A stretch of 64,000 nucleotides of DNA from Neotamlana laminarinivorans (GTDB taxonomy: Bacteria; Bacteroidota; Bacteroidia; Flavobacteriales; Flavobacteriaceae): assembly GCF_020523925.1 (NCBI RefSeq), contig NZ_JAJAPW010000003.1, positions 186,001 through 250,000 of the forward strand, written 5' to 3'. Below, piece by piece: positions 7,635-14,935 of the stretch. Under the pieces are notes generated by a model. The model saw only the letters and a list, made by a program, of their open reading frames with translations. It had not been told where the DNA came from and made no database searches. Made by a program: the position numbers and the translations under genes. How positions within the stretch are numbered: the stretch's first letter is position 1; each line of letters begins with the position of its first letter.

Positions 7635-8171
7635 ATGAAAATAAACTACATACTTACTAATTTTGATTTTCTAGAATATCAATTATACACATCATCAAAA
7701 TCCCAATTAATAAAAAAGAAGCGTAAGCGTGCAAAGTATTTCGTTTTTATAGTTTACATTTTAATTGGGTTATACTTTGCTTACATAAATAAAAATAACA
7801 TAGTTGGAGGTATAATTGGTTTTTTTGGTTTGCTTTGGTTTGTATTTTATCCAAAGTATTCCAAATGGAATTTTAAAAGACATTTTAAAAAACAAATTAA
7901 CGAAAATTACAAAAATCGAGTTGAAAAGCCTTTACAAATGGAGTTAACAAAGGACTTTATATATGTTAAAAGCTCCACATCTGAAAGTAAAATAAGCAGT
8001 ACCGAGTTAAAACAATTAATTGAAACTGAAAATCATTTTTTTCTGAAATTAATTACAGATTTATCCTTTATTATTCCAAAAAACGCAGTTGAAAACAATA
8101 TTGAATTTAAAAAACGTGTTACTGAGATAGGAGCAGAATACGTAAATGAATTAAATTGGACTTGGAAGTAA
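7635..8171 (+). CDS. YcxB-like membrane protein
   Basis: 178 aa. An N-terminal strand region is followed by two hydrophobic segments (about 36-55 and 58-76). The basic KRHFKK stretch and a C-terminal beta-rich domain then give the layout of the YcxB-like C-terminal family (PF14317-type: FxxYxL, ... FxxKSSTSESKISSTELKQ ..., ...FIIPKNA). Members have no established function. It stands alone after the ABC pair, 129 nt downstream, and is the last gene of the accessory patch. Some TATATTTG-like sequence lies in the gap (about 7570) as a possible promoter. Family call moderately sure. Confidence 0.6.
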   Translation: MKINYILTNFDFLEYQLYTSSKSQLIKKKRKRAKYFVFIVYILIGLYFAYINKNNIVGGIIGFFGLLWFVFYPKYSKWNFKRHFKKQINENYKNRVEKPLQMELTKDFIYVKSSTSESKISSTELKQLIETENHFFLKLITDLSFIIPKNAVENNIEFKKRVTEIGAEYVNELNWTWK

Positions 8172-8324
8172 CTATATAATTGTTATACATGTAAAAACAG
8201 AAGCTTAATAAATATTTTAGATGTTTTTAATTAAGTATAAACTAACTAATAGAATTATGTTAAAGTAGTTTAATAAACTTATAAAGGGCTAGTAGTGTTT
8301 ATGTTGTAACTTTTATGCGCTTCT

Positions 8325-8810
8325 TTATATAGGTACAGCGTAGTTATGCTTAATAACACCAATAACAAAGGTGCTATGAGCACTTCCTATATTTTTTACA
8401 TCACCTAATTCATTAATTACGAAAGATTGGTAGTGTTTCATATCTTTCACCATTATTTTTAATAAAAAATCGTAATCTCCCGAAATATTATAACATTCAA
8501 CAACTTCTTTAAGTGAAACAATATCTTTAACAAATTTATTGCCTATTTCTTTAGTATGCTCTTTTAAAGTAATGTTACAAAATACAGTTAATTGTTTACC
8601 AATTTTTTCTGCATTTACAATAGCAGCATATTTTTCTATAATCCCCGCTTTTTCAAGACGTCTTATTCTTTCGTAAACTGGCGTAGCAGATAAATTAACG
8701 CGAGAAGCTATCTCTTTGGTAGTTAATTTTGCATTATGTTGAAGTATCCTGAGTAACTTTAAATCAATAACATCAAGGTTTTCTAAAGAATAATTATCTG
8801 TTTTTGCCAT
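8325..8810 (-). CDS. Lrp/AsnC-family transcriptional regulator
   Basis: 161 aa, normal length. The N-terminal winged HTH (about residues 16-62) contains LKLLRILQHNAKLTTKEIA and LSATPVYERIRRLE. The C-terminal RAM ligand domain contains ECYNISGDYDFLLKI. Members bind amino acids and control amino-acid metabolism. It is divergent from mesX-mesD, which make methionine, so control of that pair and of itself is likely (inference). A 15-bp palindrome lies in the shared intergenic region. Confidence 0.92.
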   Translation of the reverse strand: MAKTDNYSLENLDVIDLKLLRILQHNAKLTTKEIASRVNLSATPVYERIRRLEKAGIIEKYAAIVNAEKIGKQLTVFCNITLKEHTKEIGNKFVKDIVSLKEVVECYNISGDYDFLLKIMVKDMKHYQSFVINELGDVKNIGSAHSTFVIGVIKHNYAVPI

Positions 8811-8825
8811 TTTTAAAATTTATTA

Positions 8826-8840
8826 AAGATAAAATATCTT
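8826..8840. promoter_or_regulatory. Candidate Lrp-type operator
   Basis: AAGATA-AAA-TATCTT is a perfect 15-bp inverted repeat, 16 nt upstream of the lrp-like start and about 106 nt upstream of mesX. Lrp/AsnC proteins usually bind imperfect 15-bp AT-rich palindromes, so size and place fit. Confidence 0.45.
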
Positions 8841-8946
8841 CAAATATATGTTTTTAAGTAAAATATTCTAAATTAATTGTATTATTAAATTAATTGATCT
8901 TTTATTTTGAGATTTGTCAGGTATTAAATCTGTAAAATATAATCAA

Positions 8947-9993
8947 ATGAAATTGGTCGAATCAAGGGAAATAGACACAAATAAAAAAAAGGGTTTTAAG
9001 TACTCCAATAATATTAACAAACCAAAAGTTTCGTTCAACATAAATAAAACTTTTTTTAACGAAAACTATATTCCATGTAGTAACACACGCACTACTACAA
9101 ATTTTGCAAACTTAGCAAGAGGCGAAAATCGTGAGGTAAACTTGCGTAACACTATTAACATGATTAATAATCGTTTTAATAGCCTAGCAAAATGGGATAA
9201 TTATAATAAAGATAGATATACCGTTGATTTAGAAATTTTTTCTGTAGATATAACCATTAATGGTAATAATAATACATTCCCTACTATTGAGGTTTTAAAA
9301 ACGTACATTAACGACCATAAAACTGGTAAACGTTTAGAGGGTATAGTTGGAAATAACTTTTCTTCTTACATTCGAGATTATGATTTTAGCGTGTTACTTC
9401 CTCAGTACAATAAAAATAAAGACCATTACGGTACTCCCAATAACTTTGGTGAGCTACATGGTAATATATTTAAGTGTTTTGTAAATTCAGAGATTTACGG
9501 TAAACATTTTACTAAATCACCTGTTATTTGTTTAAGTGTATCTAGTAATAAAACCTATAATCGAACCGGAAATTATCATCCCATATTAGGTTTTGAATAT
9601 AAAACTAATAAATCTTCTTTAACAGAAGAATATTTTTATAAAATGGGTTTGCAAGTTCGTTATTTTATGCCGCCCAATAGCGTTGCACCTTTAGCATTTT
9701 ATTTCAGTGAAGGGTTACTAGAAAATTATACAAATCTGGAGTTAATTAGTACTATTAGTACAATGGAAACTTTTCAGAAAATTTATAGGCCAGAAATTTA
9801 TAATGCCAATTCTGCTGCTGGACTTAGCTACAATGCTAGTTTAAAAAATCAAGATTATTCTGTAACAAAAATTATTTACGATAGAGAAGAGCGAGCTAAA
9901 TTAGGGTTTGCACAAGGCAAATTTGCTGAAAAAAACTTTATCAAACCTTACAAAAGTTTTTTAGAGCAGTGGTCTGCTAATTTCTCTATTTAA
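8947..9993 (+). CDS. mesX: MesX (DUF1852), partner of folate-independent methionine synthase
   Basis: 348 aa from the ATG at 8947; an upstream TTG at 8914 would add 11 residues. The conserved DUF1852 block begins near FNENYIPCSNTRTTTNFANLA and continues with RGENREVNLRNTINMINNRFN, with further conserved FGELHGNIFKCF and YFMPPNSVAPLAFYFSEGLL segments. DUF1852 proteins have been named MesX because MesD, a short MetE-type synthase that works without folate, needs them. The reaction of MesX itself is unknown; an oxygen-dependent role has been proposed. The gene lies 26 nt before mesD and divergent from an Lrp-type gene, as expected for a two-gene operon. Confidence 0.85.
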   Translation: MKLVESREIDTNKKKGFKYSNNINKPKVSFNINKTFFNENYIPCSNTRTTTNFANLARGENREVNLRNTINMINNRFNSLAKWDNYNKDRYTVDLEIFSVDITINGNNNTFPTIEVLKTYINDHKTGKRLEGIVGNNFSSYIRDYDFSVLLPQYNKNKDHYGTPNNFGELHGNIFKCFVNSEIYGKHFTKSPVICLSVSSNKTYNRTGNYHPILGFEYKTNKSSLTEEYFYKMGLQVRYFMPPNSVAPLAFYFSEGLLENYTNLELISTISTMETFQKIYRPEIYNANSAAGLSYNASLKNQDYSVTKIIYDREERAKLGFAQGKFAEKNFIKPYKSFLEQWSANFSI

Positions 9994-10019
9994 ATAATAC
10001 AACATATAACAATTTTTTT

Positions 10020-11048
10020 ATGAAAAAATTATTACCAACCTCAACTGTTGGAAGTTTACCTAAACCTGTATGGCTTGCTCCACCAGAAAAATTATGGTCT
10101 CCTTGGAATTTAGAAAGTAACAAATTGCATGAAGGCAAACAAGATGCTTTAATTGTTTCATTACAAGAACAACAATTAGCAGGGATTGATATTATTAGCG
10201 ATGGCGAGCAAACGCGACAACATTTTGTAACTACTTTTATAGAACATTTAAGTGGTGTAGATTTTGAAAACCGTAGAACAGTAAAAATTCGTAATCGCTA
10301 TGAAGCAAGTGTTCCTGTAGTTGTTGACGAAATTGCGCGTAAAAAATCTGTTTTTGTTAACGATGCTAAATTTTTACGAAAACAAACAAATAAGCCTATA
10401 AAATGGGCGTTACCTGGTCCCATGACTATGGTAGATACTTTGTTTGATAAGCATTACAAAAGCCGAGAAAAATTGGCTTGGGAATTTGCAAAAGTACTTA
10501 ATAAAGAAGCTAAAGAGTTGGAAGAAGCTGGGGTAGATATTATACAATTTGATGAGCCTGCTTTTAATGTGTTTTTTGAAGAAGTAAACGATTGGGGAAT
10601 GGCGGCTTTAGAAAGAGCTATTGAAGGATTGAAGTGCGAAACAGCTGTACATATTTGTTATGGTTATGGAATAAAAGCGAATAACGACTGGAAAAAGACA
10701 TTAGGTTCAGAGTGGCGACAATATGAAGAAATATTTCCGAAAATTCAAAAATCTAATATTGATATAGTTTCCTTAGAGTGTCACAATTCGAATGTGCCTT
10801 TTAATTTAATGGAGCTCGTGCGTGGTAAAAAAATTATGGTAGGCGCTATTGATGTTGCAAATAACACAATAGAAACACCGCAAGAGGTTGCAAATACGTT
10901 ACGTAAGGCGCTTGAGTTTGTAGATGTTGAAAATCTTTACCCTTGTACAAACTGTGGTATGGCTCCTTTAACCAGAAATGTAGCAAGAGGTAAATTAAGT
11001 GCTTTAAGTGCAGGGGCAGAAATTATACGAAAAGAATATAAAACTTAA
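10020..11048 (+). CDS. mesD: MesD, core-type folate-independent methionine synthase (MetE C-domain family)
   Basis: 342 aa, i.e. only the catalytic C-terminal half of MetE; the N-terminal MetE domain that contacts methyltetrahydrofolate is missing. Zinc ligands are visible: H211 and C213 in VHICYGYG, E253 in SLECHN, and C312 in CTNCGMAPL. It begins STVGSLPKP like other MetE-core proteins. MesD is known as a methyltransferase to homocysteine whose methyl donor is not methyl-folate and that works with MesX, supplied here by the neighbouring gene. Convergent with the TauE-like gene (18 nt). No other methionine synthase is in the window. Confidence 0.85.
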   Translation: MKKLLPTSTVGSLPKPVWLAPPEKLWSPWNLESNKLHEGKQDALIVSLQEQQLAGIDIISDGEQTRQHFVTTFIEHLSGVDFENRRTVKIRNRYEASVPVVVDEIARKKSVFVNDAKFLRKQTNKPIKWALPGPMTMVDTLFDKHYKSREKLAWEFAKVLNKEAKELEEAGVDIIQFDEPAFNVFFEEVNDWGMAALERAIEGLKCETAVHICYGYGIKANNDWKKTLGSEWRQYEEIFPKIQKSNIDIVSLECHNSNVPFNLMELVRGKKIMVGAIDVANNTIETPQEVANTLRKALEFVDVENLYPCTNCGMAPLTRNVARGKLSALSAGAEIIRKEYKT

Positions 11049-11066
11049 ATCTAGATGTTTAATTTT

Positions 11067-11768
11067 TTAATGGCAATTCATGTTGTTAGAAACTATTTCA
11101 CTAACAGGAGCAGGCGAAATGTATGGAATTCCTAAGCCTAAACCCCGTAAAATAAATAGCAAACCAATTATAATTACAAAAACAGGAATAGCTTTTTGTA
11201 TGCGTTGTTTTATAGCGGCATTTAAAAACTTGCCTAAATAAATGGCCGAAGTCATTAAAGGTATAGTACCCATACCAAATAAAATCATATATAAAAAACC
11301 TTGCGAAATAGTTGGACTAGCCAAACTCCCCAGGACCGCCATATAAACTAATCCGCAAGGTAAAAATCCGTTAAGAAAGCCAATAGTTATAAAAGTATCG
11401 GCTGTTTTCTTTTTTAAAGCTAAACCAAGTTGACTTTTAACTTTAGCAATTATTTTATGCAATGGTTTAGATAAGTTGTATTTATTAAAAGTTTTATAAG
11501 GAAGTAAAACCACTACAATAATTAAAATACCAATGATGATTGATAATTGCTGTTGAAACCCAAAAATGTATAGGTTTTTGCCAATTAACCCAAACACTAA
11601 CCCAATTAGCCCGTAGGCCAATAACCTCCCAATATGGTAAATAGTAATTTGACTTATTTTTTTAACCGAGTTGCTTCTATCTACAGGTAGCATAAAAGCA
11701 ATAGGGCCACACATGCCAACGCAGTGAAAACTTCCTAATAAACCTAATATAAAAGCAGACCAAAGCAT
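11067..11768 (-). CDS. TauE/SafE-like (UreH_2-type) membrane protein of the cbb3 locus
   Basis: 233 aa, about six hydrophobic segments. It begins MLWSAFILGLLGSFHCVGMCGP, the conserved H-x3-MCGP motif of the cytochrome-biogenesis/UreH_2 branch of the TauE/SafE superfamily. A second half repeats the pattern around GFLNGFLPCGLVYMA, with a conserved PCG. Such genes sit at the end of cco operons in many Bacteroidota and Proteobacteria. A role in copper or thiol delivery for cbb3 assembly is inferred from the Cys residues and the position. It is the last gene of the cco cluster, 66 nt after ccoH, with a dispersed repeat in the gap. Confidence 0.8.
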   Translation of the reverse strand: MLWSAFILGLLGSFHCVGMCGPIAFMLPVDRSNSVKKISQITIYHIGRLLAYGLIGLVFGLIGKNLYIFGFQQQLSIIIGILIIVVVLLPYKTFNKYNLSKPLHKIIAKVKSQLGLALKKKTADTFITIGFLNGFLPCGLVYMAVLGSLASPTISQGFLYMILFGMGTIPLMTSAIYLGKFLNAAIKQRIQKAIPVFVIIIGLLFILRGLGLGIPYISPAPVSEIVSNNMNCH

Positions 11769-11803
11769 GTTACTTTTTGTTTTTTTTACTGATTATCCGT
11801 TTT

Positions 11804-11828
11804 TGTCAGATCGAGCGCAGTCGAGATC
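11804..11828 (-). repeat. Dispersed GAGCGCAGTCGAG repeat, half element
   Basis: The 25-bp TGTCAG-type repeat with core TCGAGCGCAGTC lies between ccoH and the TauE-like gene. It matches 22 of 25 bases of the element found in reverse orientation inside purL (44516-44540). Only one arm is present here. The same core is a familiar intergenic repeat in Flavobacteriaceae (recall). Confidence 0.65.
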
Positions 11829-11834
11829 CTTTGT

Positions 11835-12281
11835 TTAATAAATAATTTGTTTTGTAAATCGATATGGCGTGTCGTTATAATTCCAATCGACTATAATGTT
11901 CCAACGACCACCTAACAAACGGGTTTCAGGTATGAGCAAATTGTGGTTTGACAATGAAATAGCTGTTTCAAAGTCAAATTGCTTGTTAGATGGTCTGTAT
12001 AGGAACACTTTTCCTGTTATTTTTTTTTCATCAAAATTTTCAGGGAAAATTAATAATATCCCTCTGTCGGTTTTTTTGTATGTAATGTTATGTTTTAGTT
12101 TTTTTGAGTTTTTTTCTTTGTTGATATTATCTTGAAGATTAAGTTCTTGTTTGTAATAATCTTCGGTTACTAAATCGTGGTTGTATTTATTATCGGTACT
12201 CATGGTTACTACGAAATACATAATAAAACCTATAAAGCCTATAAAGGCTAGTACTATACCAGTTCCCCAATTTATTTTCAT
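11835..12281 (-). CDS. ccoH: CcoH/FixH, cbb3 oxidase assembly protein
   Basis: 148 aa. One N-terminal TM helix (about residues 7-29, MKINWGTGIVLAFIGFIGF) is followed by the FixH hallmark NHDLVTEDYYKQELNLQ, then a beta-rich periplasmic domain with LLGGRWNIIVDW. FixH/CcoH stabilises the cbb3 oxidase during assembly in the inner membrane. It lies after ccoG; the two are separated by the heptamer repeat array at 12305-12380. Confidence 0.9.
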   Translation of the reverse strand: MKINWGTGIVLAFIGFIGFIMYFVVTMSTDNKYNHDLVTEDYYKQELNLQDNINKEKNSKKLKHNITYKKTDRGILLIFPENFDEKKITGKVFLYRPSNKQFDFETAISLSNHNLLIPETRLLGGRWNIIVDWNYNDTPYRFTKQIIY

Positions 12282-12304
12282 AATGCTATTTTTTTATTAA
12301 TATT

Positions 12305-12380
12305 CAACCATCAACCATCAACCATCAACCATCAACCATCAACCATCAACCATCAACCATCAACCATCAACCATCAACCA
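12305..12380. repeat. Heptanucleotide tandem repeat (CAACCAT)n between ccoG and ccoH
   Basis: Ten perfect copies of CAACCAT in a row plus six bases of an eleventh. On the coding (minus) strand the unit reads ATGGTTG. The array fills most of the 101-nt gap between the ccoG stop and the ccoH start. Seven is not a multiple of three, and slipped-strand gain or loss would change the spacing inside the cco transcript. Confidence 0.95.
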
Positions 12381-12382
12381 AC

Positions 12383-13813
12383 TTAATGATAACTTCGAGG
12401 CCCTAAAAAGTTAACCGTTGTTGTTTCAATAAGTTTATTATGGCTATACACGTCAATAGTCAATTTATTTTTATCACCTTTTAAATCACTTTTACTTAAT
12501 TCTATAAACAAAGTGCCTTCTGCAATACCTTGTTCAGGAACGGTAAAATCATCAGTAGTTGAAACAAGTTTTATATCACCATTAATATTTCTAAGTTTAA
12601 AACTAACATTGTCTATTTCTGTTGTGGTTTTGTTAATGAGTTTATAGGTAAACACATTACTAATAATGTTGTTTTCTTTTTTTTCGTAAAGTTGCCCAGG
12701 TAATCGTAAAATTCTAGCTTCAACATCGTTTCGCAAAAGCAGCATGCCTGCCAAAACACCAATTAAAATAGTTAACACGGCTATGTAACCTTTTAATCTG
12801 GCGGTTAGTTTAAATGTTTCTTTCTTTTCAATTTCATCTTCACTAGCATAACGAATTAAGCCCTTTGGTAAATTAATGCTTTCCATAATATGGTCGCACT
12901 CATCTATACAAGCGGTACAGTTTACACATTCTAACTGTGTGCCGTTTCTAATATCAATTCCTGTTGGGCAAACATTTACGCATTGTAAACAATCGATACA
13001 ATCGCCATGTCCTAGAGCTGTTCTGTCTTCGTTTTTTCTAAATTTTTTGCGTCCGGTTTCGCCTTCACCACGCTTGTGGTCGTAGGCAACTACAATAGAT
13101 TTGTTGTCTAATAACACCCCTTGTAATCTTCCGTAAGGACAAGCAATAATACAAACTTGCTCTCTAAACCAAGCGAAAATAAAATAGAACACTCCTGTAA
13201 AAATAAGTAGTGGAAATAGTGTGTTTAAATGTGCTGAAGGCCCATCAATTACATAACCAATTAGTTTGTCGCTACCAATTATATAGGCCAAAAATATGTT
13301 GGCTATTAAAAATGATATAATTAAAAATATAAACCATTTTAAAAGTCGTTTTCTAATTTTTTCGGCATTCCATTCTTGTTTATCTAGTTTTCGTTGTTTA
13401 TTTCGGTCGCCATCAATCCAGTATTCAATACGACGAAATACCATTTCCATAAAAATGGTTTGTGGGCAAATCCATCCGCAAAAAATACGACCAAAACCTA
13501 CAGTAAAAAGTGTTATAAAAACAACACCTATTATCATGGAAACTACAAATAAGTGAAAATCTTGTGGCCAAAACGGAAATCCAAAAATGTTAAATCGACG
13601 TTCTAATACATTAAACATTAAAAATTGGTTACCGTTTATTTTTATAAAAGGTGCACCAAATAAGAAGGCAAGCAGCACGTAACTAACCATTTTACGTTTA
13701 TCGTAAAATCTCCCACTAGGTTTTTTAGGATAAACCCATGCACGCTTGCCTTCATTGGTAATGGTACCAATAGAGTCTCTAAAATTTTCGTTATTTTGGT
13801 TTTTTTGGCTCAC
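12383..13813 (-). CDS. ccoG: CcoG (RdxA/FixG), cbb3 oxidase accessory ferredoxin-like membrane protein
   Basis: 476 aa, normal length. Four to five TM helices lie in the first half, with the HCO-type GWICPQTIFMEMVFR and ACPYGRLQGVLLDN segments. Two [4Fe-4S] motifs follow: C-x2-C-x2-C-x3-CP in CIDCLQCVNVCP and CVNCTACIDECD. A C-terminal IgG-like FixG domain is present. CcoG is thought to reduce copper for insertion into the cbb3 CuB site. It lies 9 nt after ccoP in the same direction. Confidence 0.95.
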   Translation of the reverse strand: MSQKNQNNENFRDSIGTITNEGKRAWVYPKKPSGRFYDKRKMVSYVLLAFLFGAPFIKINGNQFLMFNVLERRFNIFGFPFWPQDFHLFVVSMIIGVVFITLFTVGFGRIFCGWICPQTIFMEMVFRRIEYWIDGDRNKQRKLDKQEWNAEKIRKRLLKWFIFLIISFLIANIFLAYIIGSDKLIGYVIDGPSAHLNTLFPLLIFTGVFYFIFAWFREQVCIIACPYGRLQGVLLDNKSIVVAYDHKRGEGETGRKKFRKNEDRTALGHGDCIDCLQCVNVCPTGIDIRNGTQLECVNCTACIDECDHIMESINLPKGLIRYASEDEIEKKETFKLTARLKGYIAVLTILIGVLAGMLLLRNDVEARILRLPGQLYEKKENNIISNVFTYKLINKTTTEIDNVSFKLRNINGDIKLVSTTDDFTVPEQGIAEGTLFIELSKSDLKGDKNKLTIDVYSHNKLIETTTVNFLGPRSYH

Positions 13814-13822
13814 TTAATAAGT

Positions 13823-14752
13823 TTATTGTGCCGTTATAGAATCTGTTTTGGTTTCGGTAGTTTCTTGTGGTGTATCTTCCGAAACCCATAAATCGCCTTG
13901 TGCTTCTTTAGGTTCGGCAGGTGTTGTGCCTTGAAAACTTAATACGTAGCTTGCTACTTGCGCAATTTCTGATGGTTTTAAGTTTTGTTTCCAGGCAATC
14001 ATACCTTTACCGTCTCGACCACCTTCAGAAATGGTTTTAAATACATTTTTAATACCACCGCCTAAAATCCAATATTCGTCGGTTAAATTTGGACCAATTC
14101 CACCGCCACCATCGGCTTTATGGCAGGCTACACAATTGGTGTCGAAAATTTTCTTTCCATTGTTTAAATCTGTGGCTTCGGTAAGCAATTCAACAGTATT
14201 AAAATCGACTAAATCTTTTGCGGTTTTTTTGTATTCTTCAATAGCAATTCTAGCTTCGGCATATTCCTGTTCTAGTTCATCAAACTGTCCTTCACCATTA
14301 AATACATGATATTTTAAAAGGTATATAGCTGCAAATGCAATTGAAATGTAAAAACTGTAAATCCACCAAGGTGGTAAAGAATTATCTAACTCGCGAATGC
14401 CATCGTAATTATGATCTAGAATTATTTCGTGTTCTTCTTCTATAGGTTTAGAGCCTAATAACTTTCTGTACATCTTTTTAATCCAGCTAACAAATTTAGA
14501 TGGTTTTGCATTTTGAGCATCAAAACGAGCTTTAGCTTCTTCGTTTAAACTTTGGTACACTAAATTTCTCATGGCGCTTACTATGCCTTCAATGGCAATT
14601 AAAATAAGCAATACTAAAATTAAGAATAATGATAACAAAGGATATTCTATAAATGCTGGTTTATCGCCTGAGTCTATAACATATTCAGCGAAAGCTGCAA
14701 TGATGAAGAATAAGGCAGGAACTCGAATCCAAGAGGGGAAATACTGTCTCAT
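13823..14752 (-). CDS. ccoP: CcoP, cbb3 oxidase cytochrome c subunit III (mono-haem)
   Basis: 309 aa. Two N-terminal hydrophobic segments, a basic linker, another TM with PPWWIYSFYISIAFAAIYL, then a cytochrome c domain with one haem site C207-x2-C210-H211 and the Met ligand region GMIAWKQNL. Proteobacterial CcoP has two CxxCH sites; a single one is the common Bacteroidota form. It delivers electrons to CcoN. The start overlaps the ccoQ stop by 4 nt (ATGA on the minus strand). The C-terminal tail is Glu/Thr-rich. Confidence 0.93.
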   Translation of the reverse strand: MRQYFPSWIRVPALFFIIAAFAEYVIDSGDKPAFIEYPLLSLFLILVLLILIAIEGIVSAMRNLVYQSLNEEAKARFDAQNAKPSKFVSWIKKMYRKLLGSKPIEEEHEIILDHNYDGIRELDNSLPPWWIYSFYISIAFAAIYLLKYHVFNGEGQFDELEQEYAEARIAIEEYKKTAKDLVDFNTVELLTEATDLNNGKKIFDTNCVACHKADGGGGIGPNLTDEYWILGGGIKNVFKTISEGGRDGKGMIAWKQNLKPSEIAQVASYVLSFQGTTPAEPKEAQGDLWVSEDTPQETTETKTDSITAQ

Positions 14753-14931
14753 AATTGGTTAGGTTTTTTATCTAATGGTAATTGACTAACGGTGTTTATA
14801 TAGTCTTTTTGTGCTGTAATAACCCACCAAAACAGGGCTACAAAAAAGATGAAAAATATAAGTAAGGAGATTAATGGGTAAATTTCTATACCCGTAATGC
14901 TCTCCATATGGTTTTTTACAAACTTCAACAT
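14749..14931 (-). CDS. ccoQ: CcoQ-like small subunit
   Basis: 60 aa with one TM helix (about 16-40, ending FFVALFWWVITAQKDY), as in FixQ/CcoQ. It lies 4 nt after ccoNO and overlaps ccoP by 4 nt, the usual place of ccoQ. It helps hold CcoP in the complex (family knowledge). Confidence 0.85.
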   Translation of the reverse strand: MLKFVKNHMESITGIEIYPLISLLIFFIFFVALFWWVITAQKDYINTVSQLPLDKKPNQL

Positions 14932-14935
14932 AACT

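Noticed and set aside
12305-12380. CRISPR array or coding repeat
   Set aside because: Units are 7 bp with no spacers, and every frame of the coding strand soon meets a stop.
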